Shown here: piece by piece, positions 1-6,831 of the stretch
Position numbering within the stretch: the stretch's first letter is position 1
How the letters are laid out: each line of letters opens with the position of its first letter
Assembly: GCA_903879765.1 (NCBI GenBank)
Contig: CAIRMS010000121.1
Location: 1 to 7,181 of the forward strand
Reading direction: 5' to 3'
Length of the DNA stretch: 7,181 nt
Source: an uncultured Flavobacteriales bacterium
Lineage (GTDB): Bacteria > Bacteroidota > Bacteroidia > Flavobacteriales_D > Crocinitomicaceae
Notes under the pieces: model-generated
What the model was told of the DNA's origin: nothing
Database searches by the model: none
What the model saw: the letters and a program-made list of their open reading frames with translations, nothing else
Position numbers and translations under genes: made by a program

Positions 1-139
1 GCAGCAATGCATAAAGGGCTGCTCGTCCGATCTCGGAGGGTAGGTTGATGGATTCCAAGCGTGAGTTTGGAACAAGATAAATGATAGATAACTGCGTTGT
101 TTTTCAACAAAGGAGACAGAACCCGGCTTATGATTTGCC
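1..139 (+). ncRNA. rnpB: RNase P RNA (rnpB), 3' portion, 5' end outside window
   Basis: This is the 3' part of the catalytic RNA of ribonuclease P, which removes 5' leaders from pre-tRNAs. Seen directly: the block ACAGAACCCGGCTTAT at 116-131 is the near-universal 3' conserved region of bacterial RNase P RNA. Upstream, GGGTAGG at 38-44 matches the L15 region whose GGT (39-41 here) pairs with the tRNA 3' CCA. A perfect stem at 53-60/65-72 closed by a GTGA (GNRA) loop at 61-64 sits where P18 is expected and is followed by AGATAAATGA, like the E. coli AGATGAATGA. A small hairpin GTTG/CAAC at 96-99/105-108 resembles P19. The final GATTTGCC (132-139) is probably the 3' strand of P1, whose partner lies before base 1. 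The order and spacing of these landmarks match a type A RNA. The exact 3' end is approximate. Confidence 0.95.
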
Positions 140-146
140 TTTTTTT
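132..146 (+). terminator. probable rnpB terminator (P1 3' strand plus T-run)
   Basis: GATTTGCC is followed directly by seven T residues (140-146) and then more pyrimidines. In rnpB genes the closing P1 helix often serves as the terminator stem, but its 5' strand would lie outside this window, so the stem cannot be confirmed here. The next gene begins only nine bases after the T-run. Any transcript of that gene starting upstream would therefore have to read through this site or initiate inside rnpB. Confidence 0.45.
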
Positions 147-154
147 CTTTTCAC

Positions 155-829
155 ATGAGACTGTATATTGAAGATGTAACGCAGCGTCTGGAAAAAATGC
201 GTGACCAATCCCTAGTTCAAGGGATGGAAAATTACATGAAAAATAAATTCCCTTTTCTTGGGATTCGAAGTACACCTCGGAGAAATCAAATGAAGGAATG
301 GAAAAAGTCATTACCTGCAGATCTTAGCAGAAGCGAAGCTTGGGAAATCGTGCTAGAATTATGGCAAAAAGAAGAGCGTGAATACCATCATTTTGCTCTT
401 GACTGGATGATGACCTGGTCCATAAAAAGCTACGAAAAAGAAGATATCGATGGAATTTACTTTATTCTAAGTAACCAAAGTTGGTGGGATACAATCGATG
501 GAATTGCTGTGCACATCGTTGGTAAATACGCGAAGAAATTTCCGGAGGAAATGCCGAGAATCATTTCGGAATGGATGAGTCATCCATCATTTTGGCTAAA
601 TCGCACCTGCTTGATATACCAATTAAAATACAAAGAACAAACGAACCTTGGCTTACAGCAGTCCTATATTCATGCCTTAAAATGGAACAAGGAATTTTTT
701 ATCCAAAAAGCCATTGGTTGGAGTTTGAGGGAAATTTCAAAATGGAATCCAAATTGGGTGAAAGAAGTCGTTTTAGTAGAGGAACTGAAAGGAGTGGCTT
801 ATCGCGAAGCCATGAAATATGTAGCCTGA
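155..829 (+). CDS. AlkD-like DNA alkylation repair glycosylase
   Basis: This 224-residue cytoplasmic protein belongs to the DNA alkylation repair (AlkD, HEAT-like repeat) family. These enzymes excise cationic N3- and N7-alkylated purines from DNA. Seen: the family motif FPFLGIRSTPRR at residues 32-43, the WWDTID block at 110-115, and IGWSLRE at 187-193. In Bacillus cereus AlkD the key residues are W109, D113 and W187; W111, D115 and W189 here match all three with a constant offset of two. This supports an active glycosylase rather than one of the diverged relatives. Length is typical of the family. ATG 155 is favoured because it puts FLGI at the usual distance from the N-terminus. No Shine-Dalgarno sequence precedes it. 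The gene begins about 15 nt after rnpB, and 32 nt without a visible terminator separate it from the next gene. The exact substrate range is inferred from the family. Confidence 0.93.
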   Translation: MRLYIEDVTQRLEKMRDQSLVQGMENYMKNKFPFLGIRSTPRRNQMKEWKKSLPADLSRSEAWEIVLELWQKEEREYHHFALDWMMTWSIKSYEKEDIDGIYFILSNQSWWDTIDGIAVHIVGKYAKKFPEEMPRIISEWMSHPSFWLNRTCLIYQLKYKEQTNLGLQQSYIHALKWNKEFFIQKAIGWSLREISKWNPNWVKEVVLVEELKGVAYREAMKYVA

Positions 830-861
830 AATCTCAACACTTTTTTGTAATTTCACACACC

Positions 862-3800
862 ATGAAGAAAAAACTCATCATCAGTTGTATACTGATCTTT
901 CAATTTAGCTCGTTTTTCGCACAATTCGGACCTGAAAACGGAGTGAAAAAATCGGAGCCAAAAGCAATCCTAATTCAAAATGCCCGCGTTTATGTTTCGC
1001 CAACTCAAGTGCTGGAAAAAGCAGACTTATTGATTGTTGACGGAAAAATAAAAGAGGTCGGGAATAACCTTAAAAACAATGAAGCGATTGTCTTTGACTA
1101 CGCAGGAAAGACCATTGTTCCTTCCTTTATAGAATTATATTCGAATGTCGGTTTGCCTAAATTGAATTTCAACGAAGGTGGATTTAGACCGCAACTAGCG
1201 AGCGACAAACAAGGTGCATACTACTGGAACGAAACAATCCATCCAGAATTAAAGGCCGCAGCATCATACTCGATTGATTCGAAATCGAACGAGTTGCTTA
1301 TTCAAGAAGGATTTGGTTTCGCAGTCAGTCATTTTATGGATGGGATGGCTCGTGGAACAGGGGCCTTGGTTTCGTTGGGAAATATTGAACCAAATCGTCA
1401 AATGTTGAAAGGAGAATCAGCGCAGTTCATGTCATTTTCGAAAGGTTCTTCTTCAGAGGGATATCCATCCTCTCAAATGGGTTCAATTGCTTTATTAAGA
1501 CAGGCACTTTATGACTTGAAATATTACACAACGGCACCACAATCGGAATTTTCTATCTCCTTGGATGCTTGGTCAAAACAAAGCAACTTACCTAGTTTCT
1601 TCAAAACCGAGGACAAATGGGAACTTTTACGCGCGGCGAAAATCGCGAAGGAGTTTGACCTGAAGCTTTGTTATATCGGAAGTGGAAATGAATATGCTGC
1701 ATTAGATGAATTAAAGAAGTTAAATAGCACCCTTGTGATTCCCTTAAATTTCCCGGAACCTTTTGAAGTAAGGGACCTTTACATCGCACGTCAAATTCCA
1801 TTAAGTGATTTGAAAAATTGGGAATTAGCTCCCTCTAATCCAATGTTATTGCACCAAAATAACATTCGTTTTTGCATCACTAGTTACGGATTGAAAAGCA
1901 GTGAACAATTTTGGAAAAATTTGAGAATCTCCATTTCGAGGGGCTTGCCAGTAAATGCAGCATTAGCCGCTTTGACAATCAATCCGGCAAGTGAACTTGG
2001 CGTAACGGATCAACTAGGTTCGTTGGAACAAGGTAAATGGGCAAATTTTTCTGTTTTTACATCAGATCCATTTACTTCTGAAGCTCAATTGGTGGATTCG
2101 TGGTTGCAGGGAGATTTAATCCGTGGTAAGGAGCAAGCGGGAACAAGTATTGTTGGTAAATTTTCCCTTCTCGTGAATGGAGAAAAATATGAGTTAGAAA
2201 TAGAAGGATCGAATGAACGTCCATCAGGAAAAGTGAAATTGGCTGGAAAAATCGATGCAGCTTTACAAGATACCATCACAAAAAAAGTAAGTGTTCAGTT
2301 GGTTGAAAACGATTTGACACTACAGTTTTCTTCTTTTCAAAAAAATAAACCTGGCATTGTTCAATTACATGGAAAGGTTAGTCGCAATACGGGCGTTTTC
2401 GAAGGCGATGGAACAAATTCAGAAGGAATTTGGATTTCTTGGTCCGGAATCAGAACCGATAAGCCTGCTGAGCCAGCAAAAGTAACGGAAGTGAAAGCGG
2501 ATACTACATTCATTGGAAAACCATGGCTGCCAAATATGGCTTTTGGATTAGAAAAGAAAGCTACAAACCAAACGATTGTCATTAAAAACGCGACAGTTTG
2601 GACAAATGAATCCGATGGAATCATGAAAAATGCATCCGTCCTAATTGAAAATGGAAAAATCACAAAAGTGTCCAAAAATAATTCGATTCAGGCACCGAAT
2701 TCAGCACTAGTCATCGACGGAAAGGAGCTGCATTTAACAGCCGGAATCATTGACGAGCATTCACATATCGCGATTTCTAAAGGTGTGAATGAAGGTGGGC
2801 AATCGGTGACGTCCGAAGTGAGTATTTCAGATGTCGTGAATCCTGATGACATCAATATTTACCGTCAATTAGCGGGTGGAGTTACGGCAGCACAATTGTT
2901 GCACGGTTCAGCAAATCCAATTGGAGGATGTTCCGCGTTAATTAAATTGAAATGGGGATCCTCACCTGAGGAAATGTTAATCCCAAATGCGCCGAAATTT
3001 ATAAAATGTGCCCTTGGTGAAAATGTAAAACAATCCAATTGGGGTGATTACAGTACGACTCGATTCCCTCAAACAAGAATGGGAGTTGAACAGGTTTTTT
3101 ACGATGCATTTTACCGTGCAAGGGAATACAAAGCTGCTTGGGAGGCATACAATCTGAAAAAAACATTGAATCCTCCGAGAAGAGATTTGGAATTGGATGT
3201 GCTTGTAGAGATTATGGACAGCAAACGATTTGTTACGTGTCACTCGTATGTTCAATCTGAAATCAATATGTTAATGCACATGGCTGATTCCATGGGATTC
3301 CGCATCAACACGTTCACACACATCCTAGAAGGATACAAAGTGGCCGATAAAATGAAAAATCATGGAGTAGGTGGTTCTACCTTCTCTGATTGGTGGGCGT
3401 ATAAATTCGAAGTAAATGAAGCCATTCCTTATAATGCCAAATTAATGGCGGACCAAGGAGTCATTGTGAGTATCAACTCGGATGACGCGGAAATGGGAAG
3501 ACGATTGAACCAAGAGGCAGCAAAAAGCATTAAATACGGAGGAATGTCCGAAGAAGAGGCCTTGAAAATGGTGACATTGAATCCTGCGAAATTGCTTCAC
3601 CTGGATGACCGAATGGGAAGTATTAAAGAAGGAAAGGATGCAGACCTTGTACTTTGGTCCGATAATCCTTTAAGCATCAAAGCAAAAGTGCAATTTACTA
3701 TTATTGATGGTGTGGTTCTTTATGACGCATCTAAGAACGAAGCACTGAATGCTCGAAACGAAGCAGAACGCGCGAGAATCATCGCTAAAATGCTTTTATC

Positions 3801-3906
3801 GAATGAAAACGGGGAGAAATCGACTCCATTTGTTAAAAAACCAAGAAGACATTATCACTGCGATACCATCGGTGAAGAAGGTGAAACAGGAGAAAACACA
3901 CATTGA
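862..3906 (+). CDS. secreted tandem amidohydrolase, inactive N-terminal and active-type C-terminal module
   Basis: This 1014-residue exported protein has a signal peptide at residues 1-20 (KKK, hydrophobic core, FFAQ). It contains two modules of the imidazolonepropionase-like amidohydrolase superfamily. Module A (about 35-423) has the N-terminal beta segment and the C-terminal NPA...LG...GSLEQGKWA signature. However, the HxH metal motif is replaced by Y93-S-N95, no metal-site histidines are evident, and the catalytic-Asp position reads SY (341-342). A beta-rich linker (about 428-530) follows. Module B (about 570-955) looks intact: H633-S-H635, H794, H820 and D874, with K715 a candidate bridging lysine, then the family tail GSIKEGKDADLVLWSDNP. 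It probably hydrolyses an amide or peptide-like compound in the periplasm, but the substrate cannot be read from sequence. The start is ATG 862, because upstream in-frame codons overlap the previous gene and would bury the signal peptide. It is probably co-transcribed with the next gene. Confidence 0.9.
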   Translation: MKKKLIISCILIFQFSSFFAQFGPENGVKKSEPKAILIQNARVYVSPTQVLEKADLLIVDGKIKEVGNNLKNNEAIVFDYAGKTIVPSFIELYSNVGLPKLNFNEGGFRPQLASDKQGAYYWNETIHPELKAAASYSIDSKSNELLIQEGFGFAVSHFMDGMARGTGALVSLGNIEPNRQMLKGESAQFMSFSKGSSSEGYPSSQMGSIALLRQALYDLKYYTTAPQSEFSISLDAWSKQSNLPSFFKTEDKWELLRAAKIAKEFDLKLCYIGSGNEYAALDELKKLNSTLVIPLNFPEPFEVRDLYIARQIPLSDLKNWELAPSNPMLLHQNNIRFCITSYGLKSSEQFWKNLRISISRGLPVNAALAALTINPASELGVTDQLGSLEQGKWANFSVFTSDPFTSEAQLVDSWLQGDLIRGKEQAGTSIVGKFSLLVNGEKYELEIEGSNERPSGKVKLAGKIDAALQDTITKKVSVQLVENDLTLQFSSFQKNKPGIVQLHGKVSRNTGVFEGDGTNSEGIWISWSGIRTDKPAEPAKVTEVKADTTFIGKPWLPNMAFGLEKKATNQTIVIKNATVWTNESDGIMKNASVLIENGKITKVSKNNSIQAPNSALVIDGKELHLTAGIIDEHSHIAISKGVNEGGQSVTSEVSISDVVNPDDINIYRQLAGGVTAAQLLHGSANPIGGCSALIKLKWGSSPEEMLIPNAPKFIKCALGENVKQSNWGDYSTTRFPQTRMGVEQVFYDAFYRAREYKAAWEAYNLKKTLNPPRRDLELDVLVEIMDSKRFVTCHSYVQSEINMLMHMADSMGFRINTFTHILEGYKVADKMKNHGVGGSTFSDWWAYKFEVNEAIPYNAKLMADQGVIVSINSDDAEMGRRLNQEAAKSIKYGGMSEEEALKMVTLNPAKLLHLDDRMGSIKEGKDADLVLWSDNPLSIKAKVQFTIIDGVVLYDASKNEALNARNEAERARIIAKMLLSNENGEKSTPFVKKPRRHYHCDTIGEEGETGENTH

Positions 3907-3908
3907 TT

Positions 3909-5183
3909 ATGAGAAATATACTAACGCTTATTAGCTTCATGTTTTTTGTCCACCTTGGACATACACAACGTATCCTAATTGTCAATGGAACGGCACATAT
4001 CGGAAACGGAGAAGTTGTTGAAACAGCAGCCATTGGTATTTCTAATGGAAAAATACTTTTTGTAAAAAATGCATTAACAAATGCCGTTCAGCGCAAAGAA
4101 TGGGATACAATTATTGATGCGGAAAATCAACACGTTTATCCCGGATTTGTAGCAGCGAATTCAACGCTTGGACTCACCGAGATTGATGCTGTTCGTGCAA
4201 CGCGTGACTTTAATGACGTCGGAGAACTGAATCCGCATGTTCGCGCTCAAGTAGCTTTCAACGTAGAATCAAGAGTGATTGAAACGGTACGAACGAATGG
4301 CGTGATGATCGCTCAAGCGAGTCCGCGTGGAGGAATCATTTCAGGGTCATCGGCAGCAATGTTTTTAGCTGGATGGAATTGGGAAGATGCGACCGTGTTG
4401 GCAGACGACGGTATTCACGTGAATTGGCCTACAAGTACACAAGGTGGAGGATGGTGGGCTGAACCCGCTCCGAAATCAAGAAACACAAATTATCAAAAGG
4501 AAAAACAAACGATTATTGACTTCTTCGAATTAGCGAAAGTGTACGCGGAAAGCCAAAAGACAATTGAGGATTTGCGTTTGGAAGCAATGAAGGCGTGTTT
4601 CCAAGGTTCGAAAAGAGTTTATTTCCATGCCGATGGAGTACAACAACTATTAGACATCATTGAGTTTTCAGAAAAATTTAAATTGAAATACCCCGTTATT
4701 GTTGGAGGTTATGAAGCGCATTTACTTGGTAAACGATTAAAAGACGCGAAGATTCCGGTCATGTTGAACCGAGTACATAGCTTACCAGAACGTGAGGAAG
4801 ACGATGTGAATTTACCCTATTCTTTACCAGCACTACTTCAAAAACAAGGGATTTTGTTTTGCATTCAGAATGCTGGAGACATGGAGGCAATGAACACACG
4901 AAATCTACCATTTCAAGCTGGAACAGCGATGGCTTATGGCTTGACAGAAGAAGAAGCATTACAAGCAATTTCTTTAAATCCATCCAAAATCATAGGGATT
5001 TCAGATCAATTTGGTTCTTTAGAATCTGGGAAATCAGCAACCTTGTTTATTTCAAAAGGACCAGCATTGGACATGAAGTCGAATCAAGTGAGTTGCTTAA
5101 TGTTTAACGGTCAAATCGAATCAGCAGAGAATTTTCAGTATAAATTGTATCAAAAATACAAGAGAAAATACCAAGGTAAATAA
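3909..5183 (+). CDS. secreted amidohydrolase-like protein, probably lacking a metal site
   Basis: This 424-residue exported protein has a signal peptide (about 1-20, ending GHTQ) and one imidazolonepropionase-like amidohydrolase module. Family marks are the opening ILIVNGTAHIGNGE, PRGGIISGSSAAMFLAG (139-155), and the tail LNPSKIIGISDQFGSLESGK. The catalytic residues are largely missing: the HxH after PGFVA reads N84-S-T86, and the Asp position reads FCIQNAGD. H240 (YFHADG) may be a surviving ligand. It resembles the inactive N-terminal module of its upstream neighbour, including the shared FCI strand near the lost Asp. Its gene begins two bases after that neighbour's stop, so translational coupling is likely. 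A TTG at 3903 would overlap the stop as TTGA and sits 10 nt from AGGAG (3888-3892), so it is an alternative start that adds two residues. It is probably a non-catalytic partner or binding subunit, or an enzyme with altered chemistry (inference). Confidence 0.87.
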   Translation: MRNILTLISFMFFVHLGHTQRILIVNGTAHIGNGEVVETAAIGISNGKILFVKNALTNAVQRKEWDTIIDAENQHVYPGFVAANSTLGLTEIDAVRATRDFNDVGELNPHVRAQVAFNVESRVIETVRTNGVMIAQASPRGGIISGSSAAMFLAGWNWEDATVLADDGIHVNWPTSTQGGGWWAEPAPKSRNTNYQKEKQTIIDFFELAKVYAESQKTIEDLRLEAMKACFQGSKRVYFHADGVQQLLDIIEFSEKFKLKYPVIVGGYEAHLLGKRLKDAKIPVMLNRVHSLPEREEDDVNLPYSLPALLQKQGILFCIQNAGDMEAMNTRNLPFQAGTAMAYGLTEEEALQAISLNPSKIIGISDQFGSLESGKSATLFISKGPALDMKSNQVSCLMFNGQIESAENFQYKLYQKYKRKYQGK

Positions 5184-5195
5184 ACTGAAATCTAC

Positions 5196-5222
5196 TTGTA
5201 ACTTTTCTTGGATGAACACGTC
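5196..5222 (+). promoter_or_regulatory. predicted ECF-sigma promoter of the sigma/anti-sigma operon
   Basis: TTGTAAC (5196-5202), a 16-base spacer, then CGTC (5219-5222) has the form of an ECF promoter: an AAC-containing -35 element and a CGT-containing -10 element. The identical arrangement recurs at 6780-6806 before another gene, which is the main support. A start of transcription 6-10 nt after CGTC would leave a leader of only about 5-8 nt before ATG 5237, so the mRNA would be nearly leaderless. Autoregulation by the encoded sigma factor is inferred. Confidence 0.7.
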
Positions 5223-5236
5223 TTATCTTCGGTGTT

Positions 5237-5722
5237 ATGACGGTAAGTGAGTATAATCAAAGTGTGAAAGACTTTGCGGATCGATTGTATCGATTTGCAT
5301 TGAAAAATCTGAATGACTCAGATTTGGCAAAGGATTTTGTTCAAGATGCCTATGAAAAATTGTGGGTGAGAATTGATCAAGTCGATAACAACAAGGTTAA
5401 ATCTTATTTGTTTAGAACAGTCGTAAACGCACAAATTGATCGTTCGAGGAGAGCAAAATTACAGCAAAACCACTTGGCTTCGATTGATGTACATCAAACA
5501 GAAGAACAAACACCTTTTGATGTGCAAGAGAAAATCGACGAAGGTGTGAGCCGTTTAACGGAGATTCAACGAACCGTATTGACACTCAGAGATTACGAAG
5601 GATATTCCTATCAGGAAATCGCTGAAATGTCTGGGTTGAGTGAAGATCAAGTGAAAGTATATATTTTTAGGGCGAGAAAATTTTTGAAAGCCTTTATCGG
5701 ACAAGTAGAAGTATTAATATGA
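5237..5722 (+). CDS. ECF-family RNA polymerase sigma factor
   Basis: This 161-residue cytoplasmic group 4 (extracytoplasmic function) sigma factor is of typical length. Region 2 spans about residues 10-73: FADRLYRFALKN, then DSDLAKDFVQDAYEKLW (the -10-binding/core-binding helices), then VKSYLFRTVVNAQIDRSRR. Region 4 spans about 100-152 and contains the helix-turn-helix YSYQEIAEMSGLSEDQVKVY (123-142), followed by the basic FRARKFLKAF that contacts the -35 element. There is no extra C-terminal domain. ATG 5237 is the only sensible start, since an in-frame TGA lies at 5213-5215 and the next Met is at residue 131. No Shine-Dalgarno sequence is present. The stop overlaps the next start by ATGA, as is usual for a sigma gene and its anti-sigma factor. 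It probably recognises the TTGTAAC-N16-CGTC sites before itself and before the gene at 6832. The inducing signal is unknown. Confidence 0.95.
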   Translation: MTVSEYNQSVKDFADRLYRFALKNLNDSDLAKDFVQDAYEKLWVRIDQVDNNKVKSYLFRTVVNAQIDRSRRAKLQQNHLASIDVHQTEEQTPFDVQEKIDEGVSRLTEIQRTVLTLRDYEGYSYQEIAEMSGLSEDQVKVYIFRARKFLKAFIGQVEVLI

Positions 5723-6774
5723 ATTGGTCGAAGGAACATTTGGAAGCACGTATGCTGGATGCCATCGAAGGGAGACTTTCGGATGATCAACTAATGCAGC
5801 TGCAACAACTTTTACAAGAGCATCCTGAGTTTGGAGATCTTGATGACGCCATGATTTTTGTGCAAGAAGATGTGTCAATCGAATTTGATCATTCATCCTT
5901 ACTGAAAAAGGAATCCTTTAATCCAGAAGCATATACGTCCGAAGAAGGATTAGAGAAAGAGAAAATGTCCATTGCTAGAATGGAAGGACTTCTCTCCAGC
6001 GAAGAAGAAAAGGACTTTGAACACATGCTCAACGTGGATCAAGAGTTGAAAGATCAGTGGCAACTTGTTCAGCAAACGAAACTCATACCAAATTCAGAGA
6101 TCTGTTTCCCATCTTCAGAAACACTCGAAAAAGAAAAAGGAAAAGTCATTCCTTTCCGTTTGTATTTTTCCTATGCAGCAGCGGCAAGTGTTCTTTTAGT
6201 CTTGTTCTTGAATTGGCCTAGTCGAGAAAATCATGTGAAAACAGCGAGTAAGATAACACAAAAGCCAGTAAAAGTTGACCAAAAGGAAACAAAATCACAA
6301 GTTGCAGAGACGAATAAGATTAACTACAATGTTACACAGAAGCCTAAAAATAATAGTGTCGAACACATCGATCTAGGAAAGAATGAAGTGCGCGATTGCA
6401 TTGTTGAAGAGCTTTATCCACAAGGAGATCAAATCCCGAATGAGCAGTCGTATTATTTGACACAGCCAATTGTAGATCCAATTGAATTAGCAACGATCAG
6501 TCCAAAATCTACAGTGTCAACTACATCCACAAATAATAGTAGCAAAACTAGTGAAACGATCGGTATACGAGAATTTGTGATTCAAAAAGGAAATGAAAAA
6601 CTGTTTGGAACATCAAAACCAAGTACGGCCGAAAAATACACCTCCATCACGAATTACCTCGCTCAATCAGTGAATATTCCGATCTCCTACCGTGAAAAAG
6701 AAGATGAAGAAGTGAAAACAACCTACTTCAAACTTGGATTCATTACAGTTGAACGTAAACAAACAAAAAAATAA
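5719..6774 (+). CDS. single-pass membrane anti-sigma factor (putative)
   Basis: This 351-residue protein is translationally coupled to the ECF sigma gene by an ATGA overlap. One hydrophobic segment (about 148-166, LYFSYAAAASVLLVLFLNW) divides it into an acidic cytoplasmic half and a periplasmic half. The cytoplasmic half has two copies of a short helical motif, EGRLS at 17-21 and EGLLS at 89-93, each followed 17 residues later by a hydrophobic residue in a PEFGD or QELKD context. Similar motifs occur in anti-sigma domains that hold ECF factors, but no zinc-binding H/C/C set is present. The periplasmic half is low-complexity, with a Ser/Thr/Asn-rich stretch at about 261-280, and ends in a more ordered segment, TTYFKLGFITVERK (334-347). 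The role, sequestering the sigma factor at the inner membrane until an envelope signal arrives, is inferred from position and topology. No specific family is recognised with certainty. Confidence 0.8.
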   Translation: MNWSKEHLEARMLDAIEGRLSDDQLMQLQQLLQEHPEFGDLDDAMIFVQEDVSIEFDHSSLLKKESFNPEAYTSEEGLEKEKMSIARMEGLLSSEEEKDFEHMLNVDQELKDQWQLVQQTKLIPNSEICFPSSETLEKEKGKVIPFRLYFSYAAAASVLLVLFLNWPSRENHVKTASKITQKPVKVDQKETKSQVAETNKINYNVTQKPKNNSVEHIDLGKNEVRDCIVEELYPQGDQIPNEQSYYLTQPIVDPIELATISPKSTVSTTSTNNSSKTSETIGIREFVIQKGNEKLFGTSKPSTAEKYTSITNYLAQSVNIPISYREKEDEEVKTTYFKLGFITVERKQTKK

Positions 6775-6779
6775 ACGGA

Positions 6780-6806
6780 TTGTAACAAATACAATATAAA
6801 CCCGTC
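6780..6806 (+). promoter_or_regulatory. predicted ECF-sigma promoter of the exported-protein gene
   Basis: TTGTAAC (6780-6786), exactly 16 bases, then CGTC (6803-6806) matches the element before the ECF sigma gene in both boxes and in spacing, while the spacers differ in sequence. The predicted transcription start, about 6812-6816, leaves a short A-rich leader of some 16-20 nt before ATG 6832. The element gives this gene its own promoter although it follows the anti-sigma gene by only 57 nt, suggesting extra expression when the sigma factor is released. Confidence 0.7.
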
Positions 6807-6831
6807 AAAGCAATATCAAACATAAAATAAC

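Noticed and set aside
129..139. TATGATTTGCC as a Bacteroidota -7 box (TAnnTTTG) for the AlkD-like gene
   Set aside because: It has one base too many between TA and TTTG, no TTG at a suitable upstream distance, and it overlaps the conserved rnpB 3' end, which explains the sequence better.
175..200. TGTAAC at 175-180 in the AlkD-like gene
   Set aside because: No CGTC or CGT follows at 15-17 nt spacing, and the site is inside coding sequence.
571..861. In-frame 5' extension of the tandem amidohydrolase to an ATG at 571
   Set aside because: It overlaps most of the last third of the AlkD-like gene in another frame, does not resemble a protein domain, and would place the clear signal peptide starting at 862 in the middle of the protein.
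2085..3255. Minus-strand open frames opposite the large amidohydrolase gene (and similar ones at 1601-1801, 3833-4033, 4759-4983, 5714-5896)
   Set aside because: They are short, have no recognisable domain, and lie opposite genes with well-supported protein families; they are read as shadows.
5171..5211. CCAAG (5171-5175) and CTTGG (5207-5211) as a terminator or regulatory stem
   Set aside because: Five pairs with a loop of about 31 bases and no T-run give no convincing hairpin.
5224..5231. TATCTTCG as a housekeeping Bacteroidota -7 element before the ECF sigma gene
   Set aside because: It has one mismatch to TAnnTTTG, the available TTG triplets are 13 or 25 nt away rather than about 19, and transcription would start at or inside the coding sequence.
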